From RGZA01 sp964568585 (GTDB taxonomy: Bacteria > Pseudomonadota > Alphaproteobacteria > UBA9219 > RGZA01), in assembly GCA_964568585.1 (NCBI GenBank), contig CAZMQI010000003.1:1-64000 (forward strand): DNA of 64,000 nucleotides. Direction: 5' to 3'. The translations under genes were made by a program, and so were the position numbers. The number at the start of each line of letters is the position of its first letter. Position 1 is the first letter of the stretch. The notes under the pieces are model-generated. The model saw only the letters and a list, made by a program, of their open reading frames with translations. It did no database searches and was not told the DNA's origin. Below are positions 50,439 to 58,987 of this stretch, piece after piece.

Positions 50439-50540
50439 GTTTTTCAATACAATTCAAGATAGCGGGTGAATCGAACCGCTTATTTATATCAGCCTGCGAA
50501 GCAGGCGGGTTCGATCCCGCTAGGGTCCACCAGTTTCACA
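50439..50540 (+). repeat. Partial duplication of tRNA-Ala 3' end
   Basis: GGTTCGATCCCGCTAGGGTC and the following CCACCAGTTT at 50508-50536 repeat 50414-50442 exactly (29 bases). Between them, TAGCGGGTGAATCGAACCGC is an inverted partial copy of the T arm. This resembles an attachment site or decayed second tRNA. Confidence 0.8.
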
Positions 50541-50547
50541 AAATAAT

Positions 50548-51300
50548 CTAAACAGAACTAATCCGGTTGATTGTCAATCCGCGTGGTGGAGTTGTTGGCG
50601 TTGCTGCAGCAACGGCGTTGGGGCGCGGTGTCGGGTTTGCAATTCCCGCTGCAATGTGTTCGGAAATAATGCCGCGGCCAAGGTCACTTAAATGTAACCC
50701 ATCACTGGTACGTGACGCTCTGTTTTGCAATTCGCGGTTATCCAGCATGGGAATGAACGATACGCCTAACCGCTTACTTAAATTCTCAAGTTCATGGGAT
50801 AGCGTGGGAATACGGTCCACCGCCGCTTGATGATGCCGTTCCAAAAACGGTGATGTGCCCGCATCTGGCCGCAGATAGGGAACAGGACCCGCCACCACAA
50901 CCTTTGCACCGCTTTGCTGGAATGCACGGATGAGCGTTTCATAATTTTTGAGAAACGTCGCTTTGTCCATATAGCGATTATCATTCAGGAACGAATTATC
51001 CCAACCGTTTTTTTGGCCCATCGTATAGAAATCATTATGCCCGATATTAAATAATACGACATCGCCGGGCTTTGTTCCTGCGGCAATCAACGGGCCATCG
51101 CGCAACCAATTGCGATCCGTACGATTATAGGAAATGGCGCTGCCGCCCACGGCGTGATTATCAACACGCAAATTTGAACCATGGCGTTGCAATGCGCGCT
51201 GCAAATCAGTGGTGGATTGCGCCAAAATGGAATCGCCCAGCACCACTAATCGTGGGCCGTTGCTACGCGTCTGGCGATTATCTGGTGTTTGTAATGCCAC
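50548..51300 (-). CDS. SGNH/GDSL-type hydrolase
   Basis: Protein of 250 residues starting at a GTG. The SGNH blocks are all present: LVVLGDSILAQS (Ser), NHAVGGSAISYN (Gly), LFNIGHNDFYTMG (Asn) and DGLHLSDLG with the catalytic Asp/His. There is no signal peptide. A conserved fold but broad family means it may be an esterase, lipase or acyl hydrolase. The C-terminus is proline/threonine-rich. It ends close to the tRNA-Ala duplication. The AGGAG site is about 11 bases from the start, which is somewhat long. Confidence 0.8.
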   Translation of the reverse strand: MALQTPDNRQTRSNGPRLVVLGDSILAQSTTDLQRALQRHGSNLRVDNHAVGGSAISYNRTDRNWLRDGPLIAAGTKPGDVVLFNIGHNDFYTMGQKNGWDNSFLNDNRYMDKATFLKNYETLIRAFQQSGAKVVVAGPVPYLRPDAGTSPFLERHHQAAVDRIPTLSHELENLSKRLGVSFIPMLDNRELQNRASRTSDGLHLSDLGRGIISEHIAAGIANPTPRPNAVAAATPTTPPRGLTINRISSV

Positions 51301-51538
51301 TCTTGATAGTTCTCCTGCTAAATATACTAATCCTGCTGCATTGCTAATCGCTTAATCGCACATGATTTCAGGCATAACGATTTGATTTATTTGAATATTG
51401 AATGTTGGTTTTGCTTTCCAGATTGCTGCAATGCGAACCAGAATAGGAACGGCGCATCGGTTCTTTCTTGTTCACAACCCCAATCACATGCACGCTGAAA
51501 ATCCCACCTTAAGTGACCACCAACTCCGGAGTGACCCC

Positions 51539-52237
51539 ATGCAATATTCATCCCCACAAAAACTGTTAGCAGAATTTTTTGGAACGTTCCTACTCGTGCT
51601 TGGCGGTTGCGGCAGCGCTGTTCTGGCCGCTGGCGTTCCAACGCTTGGTATCGGCTTTGCCGGTGTATCCCTCGCATTCGGGTTGACTGTATTATGTGGC
51701 GCTTATGCATTCGGCCCCATCTCTGGTGGTCACTTTAATCCGGCGGTATCATTCGGTTTAGCAGTTGCTGGCCGTTTTGCATGGAAGGATTTTGTGCCCT
51801 ACGTGATTTCACAAACGCTGGGCGCATGCGCGGCAGCTGGCGTTATCTATTTGGTTGCAACTGGTAAAGCGGAAGCATCCATTGGCGGTTTTGCAGCGAA
51901 CGGTTTTGGCGAACATTCCCCCGGCGGTTACACGCTGGAAGCTGGCGTGATTATTGAAGTGGTGTTGACTGCGCTATTCCTGCTTGTCATCCTTGGTGCA
52001 ACCGAAAGCCGCGTGCCTGCCGGTTTTGCGCCAATCGCGATTGGTCTTGCGCTTACGCTCATCCATTTAATCTCCATTCCTGTCACCAACACATCCGTCA
52101 ACCCTGCACGTTCAACGGGTCAGGCATTATTCGTGGGCGGCTGGGCGATTGAACAGCTTTGGGTATTCTGGGTTGCGCCACTTGTTGGCGGCCTAATCGG
52201 CGGATTGTTGCACAAGCAATTCTTTGCTCAGAAATAA
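51539..52237 (+). CDS. aqpZ: Aquaporin Z-type water channel
   Basis: Inner-membrane water channel of 232 residues. The ATG at 51539 has GGAG seven bases upstream; the longer frame is unlikely. Six transmembrane helices and two half-helices carry the NPA motifs GGHFNPAVS and TSVNPARS. The AEFFGTFLLVLGGCGSAVLAA N-terminus and ARSTGQALFVGGWAIEQLW arginine constriction match AqpZ rather than GlpF. A terminator follows. Confidence 0.93.
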   Translation: MQYSSPQKLLAEFFGTFLLVLGGCGSAVLAAGVPTLGIGFAGVSLAFGLTVLCGAYAFGPISGGHFNPAVSFGLAVAGRFAWKDFVPYVISQTLGACAAAGVIYLVATGKAEASIGGFAANGFGEHSPGGYTLEAGVIIEVVLTALFLLVILGATESRVPAGFAPIAIGLALTLIHLISIPVTNTSVNPARSTGQALFVGGWAIEQLWVFWVAPLVGGLIGGLLHKQFFAQK

Positions 52238-52269
52238 ATCGGCAAAAATAATTGATAAGACAATAAACA

Positions 52270-52303
52270 AGCCCTGAGGGAGAAATCCTTCAGGGCTTTT
52301 TTT
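52270..52303. terminator. Intrinsic terminator between aqpZ and the metalloprotease-like gene
   Basis: GCCCTGA and TCAGGGC pair around a short loop and are followed by seven T. It serves aqpZ and possibly the convergent gene ending at 52317. Confidence 0.85.
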
Positions 52304-52316
52304 ATGTCTGGTGTGG

Positions 52317-53081
52317 TTAGCGGCTTTGGTGAACTTTGGTGATGCCAGGATGGCTTTCTTCCAAAATTTCCAAACGCTGGTTGACGATTTCCATGGTACG
52401 GCCATCGCAGCTATCGGTCACGCGTTGATATTCTTCTTTGCTATCAACTTCTTTTTGGCGTTCTTTTAAATCATCTTCGATTTGGCGGCTTATCTTATCG
52501 ACCGCTTGGTTGAAGGCTGAATTGAGCTGATCGTCAATGACTGACGCGGATGATGATTGCACAACACCAATCTTTTTGGCTGCATCGCGAAATGCGATAC
52601 GCATTTTGTCGGTGTATTCATCGAGGATAGCACGGTCGACGGCTTTGTGTTTTTCTTCATGACCTAAAATTTCTTTGAACGGGCAGGAGCGTTTCGGGAA
52701 TTCCTTGGCGACATAAATCTTGTTATCTTTAAACCCGAATTCCACATGAATGGCTTTAATCTGGCCGCAGGTGGTCTGGCTGTATCCCGTACGCATCTTC
52801 ATGATGTCACTGGTGACGCTGAAGAACATCTCGCCGGTTGAAAGGCCTACGGGCCATGCTTCGCTGTGCAGATTATCTTTGCCTTTGCCGCGTTCGGATA
52901 AATCGCGGATTTTTAACATCGGCTGGGTAAAATCGTATAGCACTTCATCATAGTCGGTTTTTACATCTACTTCAGTCGGGACATAAGTGTTGCACCCTTC
53001 CGCATCGGAGGAGGCGAAGGCTTGCGGCGCATGAACAGTAATGGAAAAAACGATGGCAACGAGAAGGAGAAGGTTTTGCAT
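52317..53081 (-). CDS. Exported protein with HExxH zinc-protease-like motif
   Basis: Periplasmic protein of 254 residues. A signal peptide (MQNLLLLVAIVFSITVHAPQAFA) precedes a domain with paired cysteines (EGCNTYVP, QTTCGQIKA, KRSCPFKE, TDSCDGR). ILGHEEKHKAVDR contains H-E-x-x-H, as in zinc metallopeptidases, within a predicted helix. A charged helical tail follows (VDKISRQIEDDLKERQKEVDSKEEYQRV). It recalls DUF922-type predicted proteases. No third ligand is certain. Function and substrate are unknown. Confidence 0.55.
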   Translation of the reverse strand: MQNLLLLVAIVFSITVHAPQAFASSDAEGCNTYVPTEVDVKTDYDEVLYDFTQPMLKIRDLSERGKGKDNLHSEAWPVGLSTGEMFFSVTSDIMKMRTGYSQTTCGQIKAIHVEFGFKDNKIYVAKEFPKRSCPFKEILGHEEKHKAVDRAILDEYTDKMRIAFRDAAKKIGVVQSSSASVIDDQLNSAFNQAVDKISRQIEDDLKERQKEVDSKEEYQRVTDSCDGRTMEIVNQRLEILEESHPGITKVHQSR

Positions 53082-53243
53082 TTTGCTTCGAAGAATCTTG
53101 GAAATTGAAATGTGATGCCGACACTCTATTGGTCACATAAACACCTTAATAACCTCTAAATATGATTTATTTGTAAGGCAGCCCCTGTTCTTTAGGTGAT
53201 GTTATTGGCATGATATGCAGATATTGATTCGACAGGTCACACA

Positions 53244-54179
53244 GTGCACGACGACAACCCATATATTGAGCCATCACAGCCAGCGGCAGACGATACTGCA
53301 GGCGATGAATTAAGGCTGCGTCAAAGTGATTTACGGCTGCACCGGCGGCAATTCATGGGATTGGCCGCAGGCGGCGCGATGGCGCTTACCTCCTGCCTTA
53401 TTTTGCCAAAACCTGTCTTTGCCCAAACATTTGCAGCGCTGAATAAGAATTCTGGTCAGGTATCTGGCGGGGTTCCCGGCCGCAAGCCAAAACCGCCGCG
53501 TCTCATTATGATTGATCCAGGGCATGGTGGCCGTGATCCCGGGGCGATTGGCAAGCATGGCACCTATGAAAAAGATGTAACGCTGGATATCGCACGTCGT
53601 CTGGTCGATAATTTAAGCCAAGGGTCGGGCGTGATAGCCAAGATGACGCGCCGTACGGATGTGTTCTTGCCGCTTAAGGAGCGTGTGAGTATTGCTCGTG
53701 ATGCTAAAGCAGATTTGTTTATTTCCATTCATGCCGATAGTGCGCCTACCCAAGCCGCGCGGGGGTTGTCCGCTTACTCCCTTTCCGAAAAGGGCACCGA
53801 TAAATTCGCACGTGAATTGGCGGATCGCGAAAACAGTGTCGATGAAATCGGCGGCGTTGATTTAAAAGACACAGAACCGGATGTCGCCGCAATTCTGATG
53901 GATTTAACCGCACGTCATACGCGTAATGCTGCCTTAAAAGCCAAAAAACAAATCGTGCGCGGGATGCGCGGCAAATGGCAGTTGCTGGATAACCCTATAC
54001 GTGCTGCCAATTTCGCGGTGTTGCGCGCGCCGGATATCCCATCCATTCTTTTGGAAACGGGCTTTCTTTCCAGCATCAAGGATGAGGCCTTATTGCGTGA
54101 TGCCGCCCAGCGGCAACGCATAGCGGCTCTCCTTTCCAAAGAAATGATATCGCTACTTTCCAGCCCGCCCTTCGCTTAA
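53244..54179 (+). CDS. Tat-exported N-acetylmuramoyl-L-alanine amidase
   Basis: Periplasmic cell-wall amidase of 311 residues with a GTG start. A twin-arginine signal, HRRQFMGLAAGGAMALTS, precedes the Amidase_3 domain. Zinc ligands lie in MIDPGHGGRDPGAIG, EKDVTLDIARRL and FISIHADSA, and the catalytic Glu lies in ILLETGFLSS. It resembles AmiA/AmiC, which split septal peptidoglycan during division. No LysM or AMIN domain is present, and the N-terminal 30 residues are acidic. Confidence 0.9.
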   Translation: MHDDNPYIEPSQPAADDTAGDELRLRQSDLRLHRRQFMGLAAGGAMALTSCLILPKPVFAQTFAALNKNSGQVSGGVPGRKPKPPRLIMIDPGHGGRDPGAIGKHGTYEKDVTLDIARRLVDNLSQGSGVIAKMTRRTDVFLPLKERVSIARDAKADLFISIHADSAPTQAARGLSAYSLSEKGTDKFARELADRENSVDEIGGVDLKDTEPDVAAILMDLTARHTRNAALKAKKQIVRGMRGKWQLLDNPIRAANFAVLRAPDIPSILLETGFLSSIKDEALLRDAAQRQRIAALLSKEMISLLSSPPFA

Positions 54180-54251
54180 GCCCTTATTATCATTGAGGGG
54201 CATTATGAAAGCAGGCTTTCTGGGCTCTTGCCTTTGGCCACTTGCTTTCAA

Positions 54252-55697
54252 ATGGGGAAAACTTTACTTTACGGGCGTTCCCCTCATAGCTTGGTTATAC
54301 CCTTGTTCCGGTTACTCGTCCTGCTTTGTCTTAATGTGTTTTTGGCTTTGTCTGTAATGGCGCCCGCCCTTGCAGATGACCCAAACCAACAGGCCAACCG
54401 TACCTTCACCGAAGCAATGCAGCTTATTCGCCGTGCAGGCGCAACCTATGATACGCGCGAAGCAGTACGCTTGCTGCGCGGTGCGGATAAATCATTGAAG
54501 AAAATCGTCAATGATTATCCTGAAAGCACGATTGCGGTGCAGCTCATCACCAATCAATTCATCGGCGATTTCGATATTATGGATTTCCGCAGCCGTATCC
54601 GCAGCCTGTCATGCGAACGCGGTAATTATGTAGAGGATTTCTTGGCTGAGCACGGCATTGCGACAGCAACCGGCCCATCGACCGATGCGTGTTTCCTTTA
54701 CCGCATCGAAACCCTGCTGCCACCTTTGGAACACCCCATCGTCAATGCACGCTGGGATTGGCTTTCATTGGGTGTTTCCTATCATATCCTTGGCCAGCCA
54801 GATCGCGCCCGCGATATCATCCTTCCATTCCTCAACGCACTTATGACCAAGAACAAGGTGAATGACAATCAAGAGTCACTCATGTTTCTTGCTAGGGCAA
54901 TGATGCTGATTGGAGAAAAGGATCAGGCGTACAAGATTTCACAACGCATCAGCGATTGTTCATCCAAGCTTTATAACCTGATGGATATGACCAAGCAGGC
55001 AATATGGAATAATAACATGGTAGGGGCGCGCCAATACGCGGATCAGGCGCGCGATTACGTCGAAGACAACCAATGCAGCTGGCAAAAAGGCATTGTTGCG
55101 CAGGCACTGAAACTGACCGATCGCGAAGCGGAAGGTAAGAAGATTTATGACGCAATCGAAGCCGAGCAATTCACCAATGTGAAAACTGAAAACCGTGATG
55201 AAAGTACACCGCCTGAGTTGGCCGTAGCTGCCGCAGCGATGGGCGACCCTGAAACTGCGTTCAATATGCTGCGTATTGTGATGGAACAAAACCCATGGAC
55301 GATTTCAGCAGCAATTGAAGAATTGGGTAAGCGCGGGGAATTCGACGTAACCGAAACCTTCATCAACGATTTAAGGGGCATTGACCAAAAAGCCGAAGCC
55401 TATGCAACCCTGGTTGAAATGGCTGTGCGCCGTAACGATATCAAGCGTGCGATAGCAGTAATCGGCAAATTGAATAATCTGCGTGTCAGCCCAAGCCAAC
55501 CGGATCAGCAAGCGCTTATTCTGGCGATGCGTGCAAGAGCCGAAAAAGATTTATATAAGGACGAGCGTTGGCGCGATACGATGCAGACCACGCTTAACAC
55601 CGCTGACCTTGTCGATGAAAGCAAGCGCAGCCAAGTGGCATTGCCGCTCATAGCGACGCTTGCCTATATCAAGAGTGGCAACCCGCTGCTTGACTAA
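54252..55697 (+). CDS. Exported TPR-like repeat protein
   Basis: Protein of about 481 residues. The ATG at 54252 gives a signal peptide (FRLLVLLCLNVFLALSVMAPALA); the start is uncertain because no good ribosome-binding site is seen near it. A second ATG at 54205 with GAGGGG upstream is in a different frame and ends after about 50 codons. The mature protein is helical with repeats such as WDWLSLGVSYHILGQPDRARDIILPF, ESLMFLARAMMLIGEKDQAYKISQRI and EAYATLVEMAVRRNDIKRAIAVIGKL, as in tetratricopeptide-like arrays. It follows the amidase and may assist it or another envelope complex. Confidence 0.65.
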   Translation: MGKTLLYGRSPHSLVIPLFRLLVLLCLNVFLALSVMAPALADDPNQQANRTFTEAMQLIRRAGATYDTREAVRLLRGADKSLKKIVNDYPESTIAVQLITNQFIGDFDIMDFRSRIRSLSCERGNYVEDFLAEHGIATATGPSTDACFLYRIETLLPPLEHPIVNARWDWLSLGVSYHILGQPDRARDIILPFLNALMTKNKVNDNQESLMFLARAMMLIGEKDQAYKISQRISDCSSKLYNLMDMTKQAIWNNNMVGARQYADQARDYVEDNQCSWQKGIVAQALKLTDREAEGKKIYDAIEAEQFTNVKTENRDESTPPELAVAAAAMGDPETAFNMLRIVMEQNPWTISAAIEELGKRGEFDVTETFINDLRGIDQKAEAYATLVEMAVRRNDIKRAIAVIGKLNNLRVSPSQPDQQALILAMRARAEKDLYKDERWRDTMQTTLNTADLVDESKRSQVALPLIATLAYIKSGNPLLD

Positions 55698-55868
55698 GAG
55701 CCGCACGTTTTAACCATGCTCGTGTGCAATATAGCTGATATTCCCCATATAAATCAGAGTGCTAATTAAGCCCCGCCGTTAACCAGCTTCCTTAATTCAT
55801 ACTTAACCAGTATGGAATATAGTAGGCGCATAAAAACTATAAAAAACTTTATGTATTTTGGAGGGCTT

Positions 55869-56039
55869 ATGTATATCGAACAAGAAGAGAAAACAGGGCT
55901 TCAGAAAACACTCATTGCTTTGAATGCCGCCTGCGCCACCATCTTCCGCGTATCAGGAAAAACTATAAAGTTCTTGGTTCGCTTCCTTGCTGGCGAGCCA
56001 AACCAGAACAGCCGCAGCCATAGAGACGTGAACTCGTAA
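55869..56039 (+). CDS. Small basic hypothetical protein (56 aa)
   Basis: The ATG at 55869 has GGAGG five bases upstream. The translation begins MYIEQEEKTGLQKTLIALNA and has one hydrophobic segment (LIALNAACATIFRV) and a basic C-terminal part (GKTIKFLVRFLAGE). A strong terminator follows. No family is recognised. Confidence 0.55.
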   Translation: MYIEQEEKTGLQKTLIALNAACATIFRVSGKTIKFLVRFLAGEPNQNSRSHRDVNS

Positions 56040-56060
56040 CTAGGCACGTATGCGGTAATA

Positions 56061-56095
56061 AAAAAACCCTGCCGGAATGTGGCAGGGTTTTGTGT
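56061..56095. terminator. Bidirectional intrinsic terminator
   Basis: AACCCTGCC and GGCAGGGTT pair exactly around a seven-base loop (56065-56089). There is an A-run before it and TTGTGTTTTT after it. It lies between the small gene and convergent petC. Confidence 0.88.
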
Positions 56096-56116
56096 TTTTG
56101 GGATTAAGGAAAGACC

Positions 56117-56881
56117 TTAATGTAAGTCACGCCACAGGCTGCGTTTCGCGGCATAGAAAATACCAGCCATCACGAGTAAGAAGATGATTGCGCGTGCGCC
56201 CAGACGTTTTCTGTCTTCCATATGTGGTTCTGCCGCCCATGCGAGGAACTGCGTAACGTCCTTGGACATTTGTTCCTTGGTTGCCTTGGTACCGTCGCTA
56301 TAGCTCACCAAATCATCACCTGAAAGGGGGGATGGCATTGCAATTTGATAGCCAGGAAACACGTCATTGTAACTCATGCCCGACATCAATTTAATGTCTT
56401 CTGGCGCAGTGCCATAGCCTGTGAGGAGGGAGTAGATATAATCTTCACCGCTGTGGCGTGCCTTCACGATAAGCGATAAATCCGGCGGGTATGCGCCATT
56501 ATTAGCTGCACGTGCAGCCTTTTCATTGGCGAATGGTGCCTTGAAGCGATCGGATGGTAATGCGGGGCGTTCGAACATCGCACCTTCATCATTTGGGCCA
56601 TCGGTCACGGTATATTCGGAAGCAATCGCCTTCACTTCGGCTTCGTTATAGCCGATGGATGCGAGATTGCGATAGCTGAGCAGGTTCATGGAATGGCATG
56701 CTGCACATACTTGCTTGTACACAAGGAAGCCGCGTTGCAATGCGCCGCGGTCATAGGTTCCAAAAAGTCCTGATTGCGGCCAGCCGCCTTCAGGGGTGCG
56801 AAGATGATGTCCTTCTTCTGCCCATGCAGGTGCTGATACCAAAGTTATCGCTAATGCGAAGACTGCAAATACACGTTTCAT
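56117..56881 (-). CDS. petC: Cytochrome c1 of the bc1 complex
   Basis: Haem-c subunit of ubiquinol:cytochrome c reductase. The ATG at 56881 is chosen over a TTG nine bases upstream. A signal peptide (MKRVFAVFALAITLVSAPAWA) precedes YKQVCAACHSMNLLSYRNL with the CxxCH haem motif. The axial Met is probably in KLMSGMSYNDVFPGYQIAMPSPL. One C-terminal transmembrane helix (AIIFLLVMAGIFYAAKRSLW) anchors it. The protein is 254 residues. It is the last gene of petABC. Confidence 0.95.
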   Translation of the reverse strand: MKRVFAVFALAITLVSAPAWAEEGHHLRTPEGGWPQSGLFGTYDRGALQRGFLVYKQVCAACHSMNLLSYRNLASIGYNEAEVKAIASEYTVTDGPNDEGAMFERPALPSDRFKAPFANEKAARAANNGAYPPDLSLIVKARHSGEDYIYSLLTGYGTAPEDIKLMSGMSYNDVFPGYQIAMPSPLSGDDLVSYSDGTKATKEQMSKDVTQFLAWAAEPHMEDRKRLGARAIIFLLVMAGIFYAAKRSLWRDLH

Positions 56882-56900
56882 AATTCTCAAACTCCAGATC

Positions 56901-58172
56901 TTATTTTTTATCAGCTAAAATGGCTTCGTGGATGCTGGGTGGCAGCGGCAAGGTTTTTTCATGCTTGTTCAGCAACGGCAGCACGATGAGGTAATGCGCG
57001 AAGTACAAGAAGGTGCATACCTGGCTGGTGATGGTGTACCAACCTTCAGGTGGTTTTGCGCCCATAAACCCAAGCGTGATGCACACTGCCATATGTAGCC
57101 AGAAAAATTTCTGATACAGCGGGCGGAAACGCGCCGAGCGAACAGGGGATGTATCAAGCCAAGGCAGGATGAACAGCATCGCGATTGAACCAAACATCAA
57201 CAACACGCCACCAAGCTTGGAAGAGATGATGATGATGTCCGTGAATGGAATGACGATGTCGATGGTGAAGGAACGCAAAATTGCGTAGAAGGGCAGGAAG
57301 TACCATTCTGGAACGATGTGCGCTGGTGTTACCATCGGGTTGGCTGGCGTATAGTTATCAGGATGACCCATATAGTTTGGTGCGTAGAATACGAACGCCG
57401 CGTACACGATTAAGAATACGCACAGACCAAACAAATCCTTCACGGTGTAATACGGGCTGAACGGAACGGTGTCTTTGTCCGATTTTGGTTCAATGCCCAG
57501 CGGGTTGTTAGAACCCGATACGTGCAAGGCCGCGATATGCAGGAACACAACGCCAAGGATAACGAATGGCATCAGGAAATGCAGCGCAAAGAAGCGGGTC
57601 AGGGTTGGATTATCAACCGAAAAACCGCCCCACAGCCATGTCACAATGGTATCGCCCACCAGTGGAATAGCACTGAACAGATTGGTAATAACGGTTGCGC
57701 CCCAAAAGCTCATTTGGCCCCAAGGTAGCACATAACCCATGAACGCGGTTGCCATCATCAGCAGCAAAATCAACACGCCCAAAATCCACAATAATTCGCG
57801 TGGCTGTTTATATGATCCGTAATACAGGCCGCGGAAGATGTGGATGTAAACGGCAATGAAGAACATGGATGCACCGTTCATGTGGATGTAACGGATGAGC
57901 CATCCGTAATCCACATCGCGCATGATGCGTTCAACGATATTGAAGGACAGTTTGGTGTCTGCCGTGTAATGCATCGCCAGCACAAGTCCGGATGCAATCA
58001 TCACCATCAGCATCACCATGGCAATCGCGCCAAAGTTCCACAGGTAATTGAAATTGCGCGGTGTTGGGAATACGCCGTATTCCTTTTGCATCATGGTGAA
58101 AACGGGCAGGCGACGATCAATCCAGTTGATGACGGGATTGCCAAAATCGGTTGGAGTTGTGTTACCGGACAT
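56901..58172 (-). CDS. petB: Cytochrome b of the bc1 complex
   Basis: Membrane subunit that oxidises and reduces quinol at the Qo and Qi sites. The protein is 423 residues with eight transmembrane helices. Haem-ligand histidines are in GWLIRYIHMNGASMFFIAVYIHIFRG and in FALHFLMPFVILGVVFLHIAALH. The Qo-site VPEWYFLPFYA (PEWY) is present. Lengths and order match the alphaproteobacterial cytochrome b. It starts 27 bases after petA. Confidence 0.96.
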   Translation of the reverse strand: MSGNTTPTDFGNPVINWIDRRLPVFTMMQKEYGVFPTPRNFNYLWNFGAIAMVMLMVMIASGLVLAMHYTADTKLSFNIVERIMRDVDYGWLIRYIHMNGASMFFIAVYIHIFRGLYYGSYKQPRELLWILGVLILLLMMATAFMGYVLPWGQMSFWGATVITNLFSAIPLVGDTIVTWLWGGFSVDNPTLTRFFALHFLMPFVILGVVFLHIAALHVSGSNNPLGIEPKSDKDTVPFSPYYTVKDLFGLCVFLIVYAAFVFYAPNYMGHPDNYTPANPMVTPAHIVPEWYFLPFYAILRSFTIDIVIPFTDIIIISSKLGGVLLMFGSIAMLFILPWLDTSPVRSARFRPLYQKFFWLHMAVCITLGFMGAKPPEGWYTITSQVCTFLYFAHYLIVLPLLNKHEKTLPLPPSIHEAILADKK

Positions 58173-58199
58173 AGAAAATTCCTTTAGTGAATTGAAGAC

Positions 58200-58829
58200 T
58201 TAACCGATGCGAATGCGGTTTTCTGAAAGAAATGAGTAGGCGGGGATAGCAAGGTTCGTTGGTGCCGGGCCTTTGCGGATGCGGCCTGCGCTGTCATAAT
58301 GCGAACCATGGCATGGACAGAACCAGCCCTCGAAATCACCATGCATATCGGTTGGTTTTTGACCCATCGGCACGCAACCCAAATGGGTGCACACGCCAAC
58401 CATTACCAACCATTGCGGCATCTCTTTTCCGCCAAAGGCTGATTGCTTGACGCGTTCGGCATCTTTTTGCTTATCGCGTAGGCCAGCGAATGTAGATGCA
58501 TCATCATCAACCTTGCGCGCTGATTCAATATCGGCAGCAGTACGGCGGCGAATGAACACAGGCTTGCCGCGCCACATCACGGTGACAGCTTGGCCTTCCT
58601 GAATGTGTGATAAATCAACTTCTGTGGTCGACAGCGCAAGGGTGTCTTTGGCAGGGCCTAGTGTTGCAACAAATGGCCAAGCGACCACCCCTGTTCCAAC
58701 GGCTGCCATTGATGCGGCAGATATGAAGATGAAATCGCGCTTGCTTTGGTCGGTGCTTTCATCGTGGCTATCTTGACCATGATTACAATTTGGACCATGA
58801 GAATGTGATCCAGAAGAGGAACTACCCAT
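58200..58829 (-). CDS. petA: Rieske iron-sulfur subunit of the bc1 complex, His-rich N-terminus
   Basis: Electron-transfer subunit of about 209 residues from the ATG at 58829, with GGAG about ten bases upstream. [2Fe-2S] ligands are in GVCTHLGCVPMG and FCPCHGSHYD, with a DSAGRIRKGPAPTNL tail. A transmembrane segment is KRDFIFISAASMAAVGTGVVAWPFV. Before it, the first 30 residues are unusual: SSSSGSHSHGPNCNHGQDSHDES contains five histidines and one cysteine. The typical alphaproteobacterial start is shorter. The His-rich part may bind metal. Confidence 0.93.
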   Translation of the reverse strand: MGSSSSGSHSHGPNCNHGQDSHDESTDQSKRDFIFISAASMAAVGTGVVAWPFVATLGPAKDTLALSTTEVDLSHIQEGQAVTVMWRGKPVFIRRRTAADIESARKVDDDASTFAGLRDKQKDAERVKQSAFGGKEMPQWLVMVGVCTHLGCVPMGQKPTDMHGDFEGWFCPCHGSHYDSAGRIRKGPAPTNLAIPAYSFLSENRIRIG

Positions 58830-58987
58830 ACGTATTAAACTCCGAAAATCATATATAGTGTGTGATGGCAAATATATGCACGCAAAACGCTTTAATTCCA
58901 AGCGCAACATCAATAATATAGGCAAATAAAGCATTATTTGTGCTCGCCGTCGCCTTTATGAAACAACCACACAAGGAAAGACTCGAA

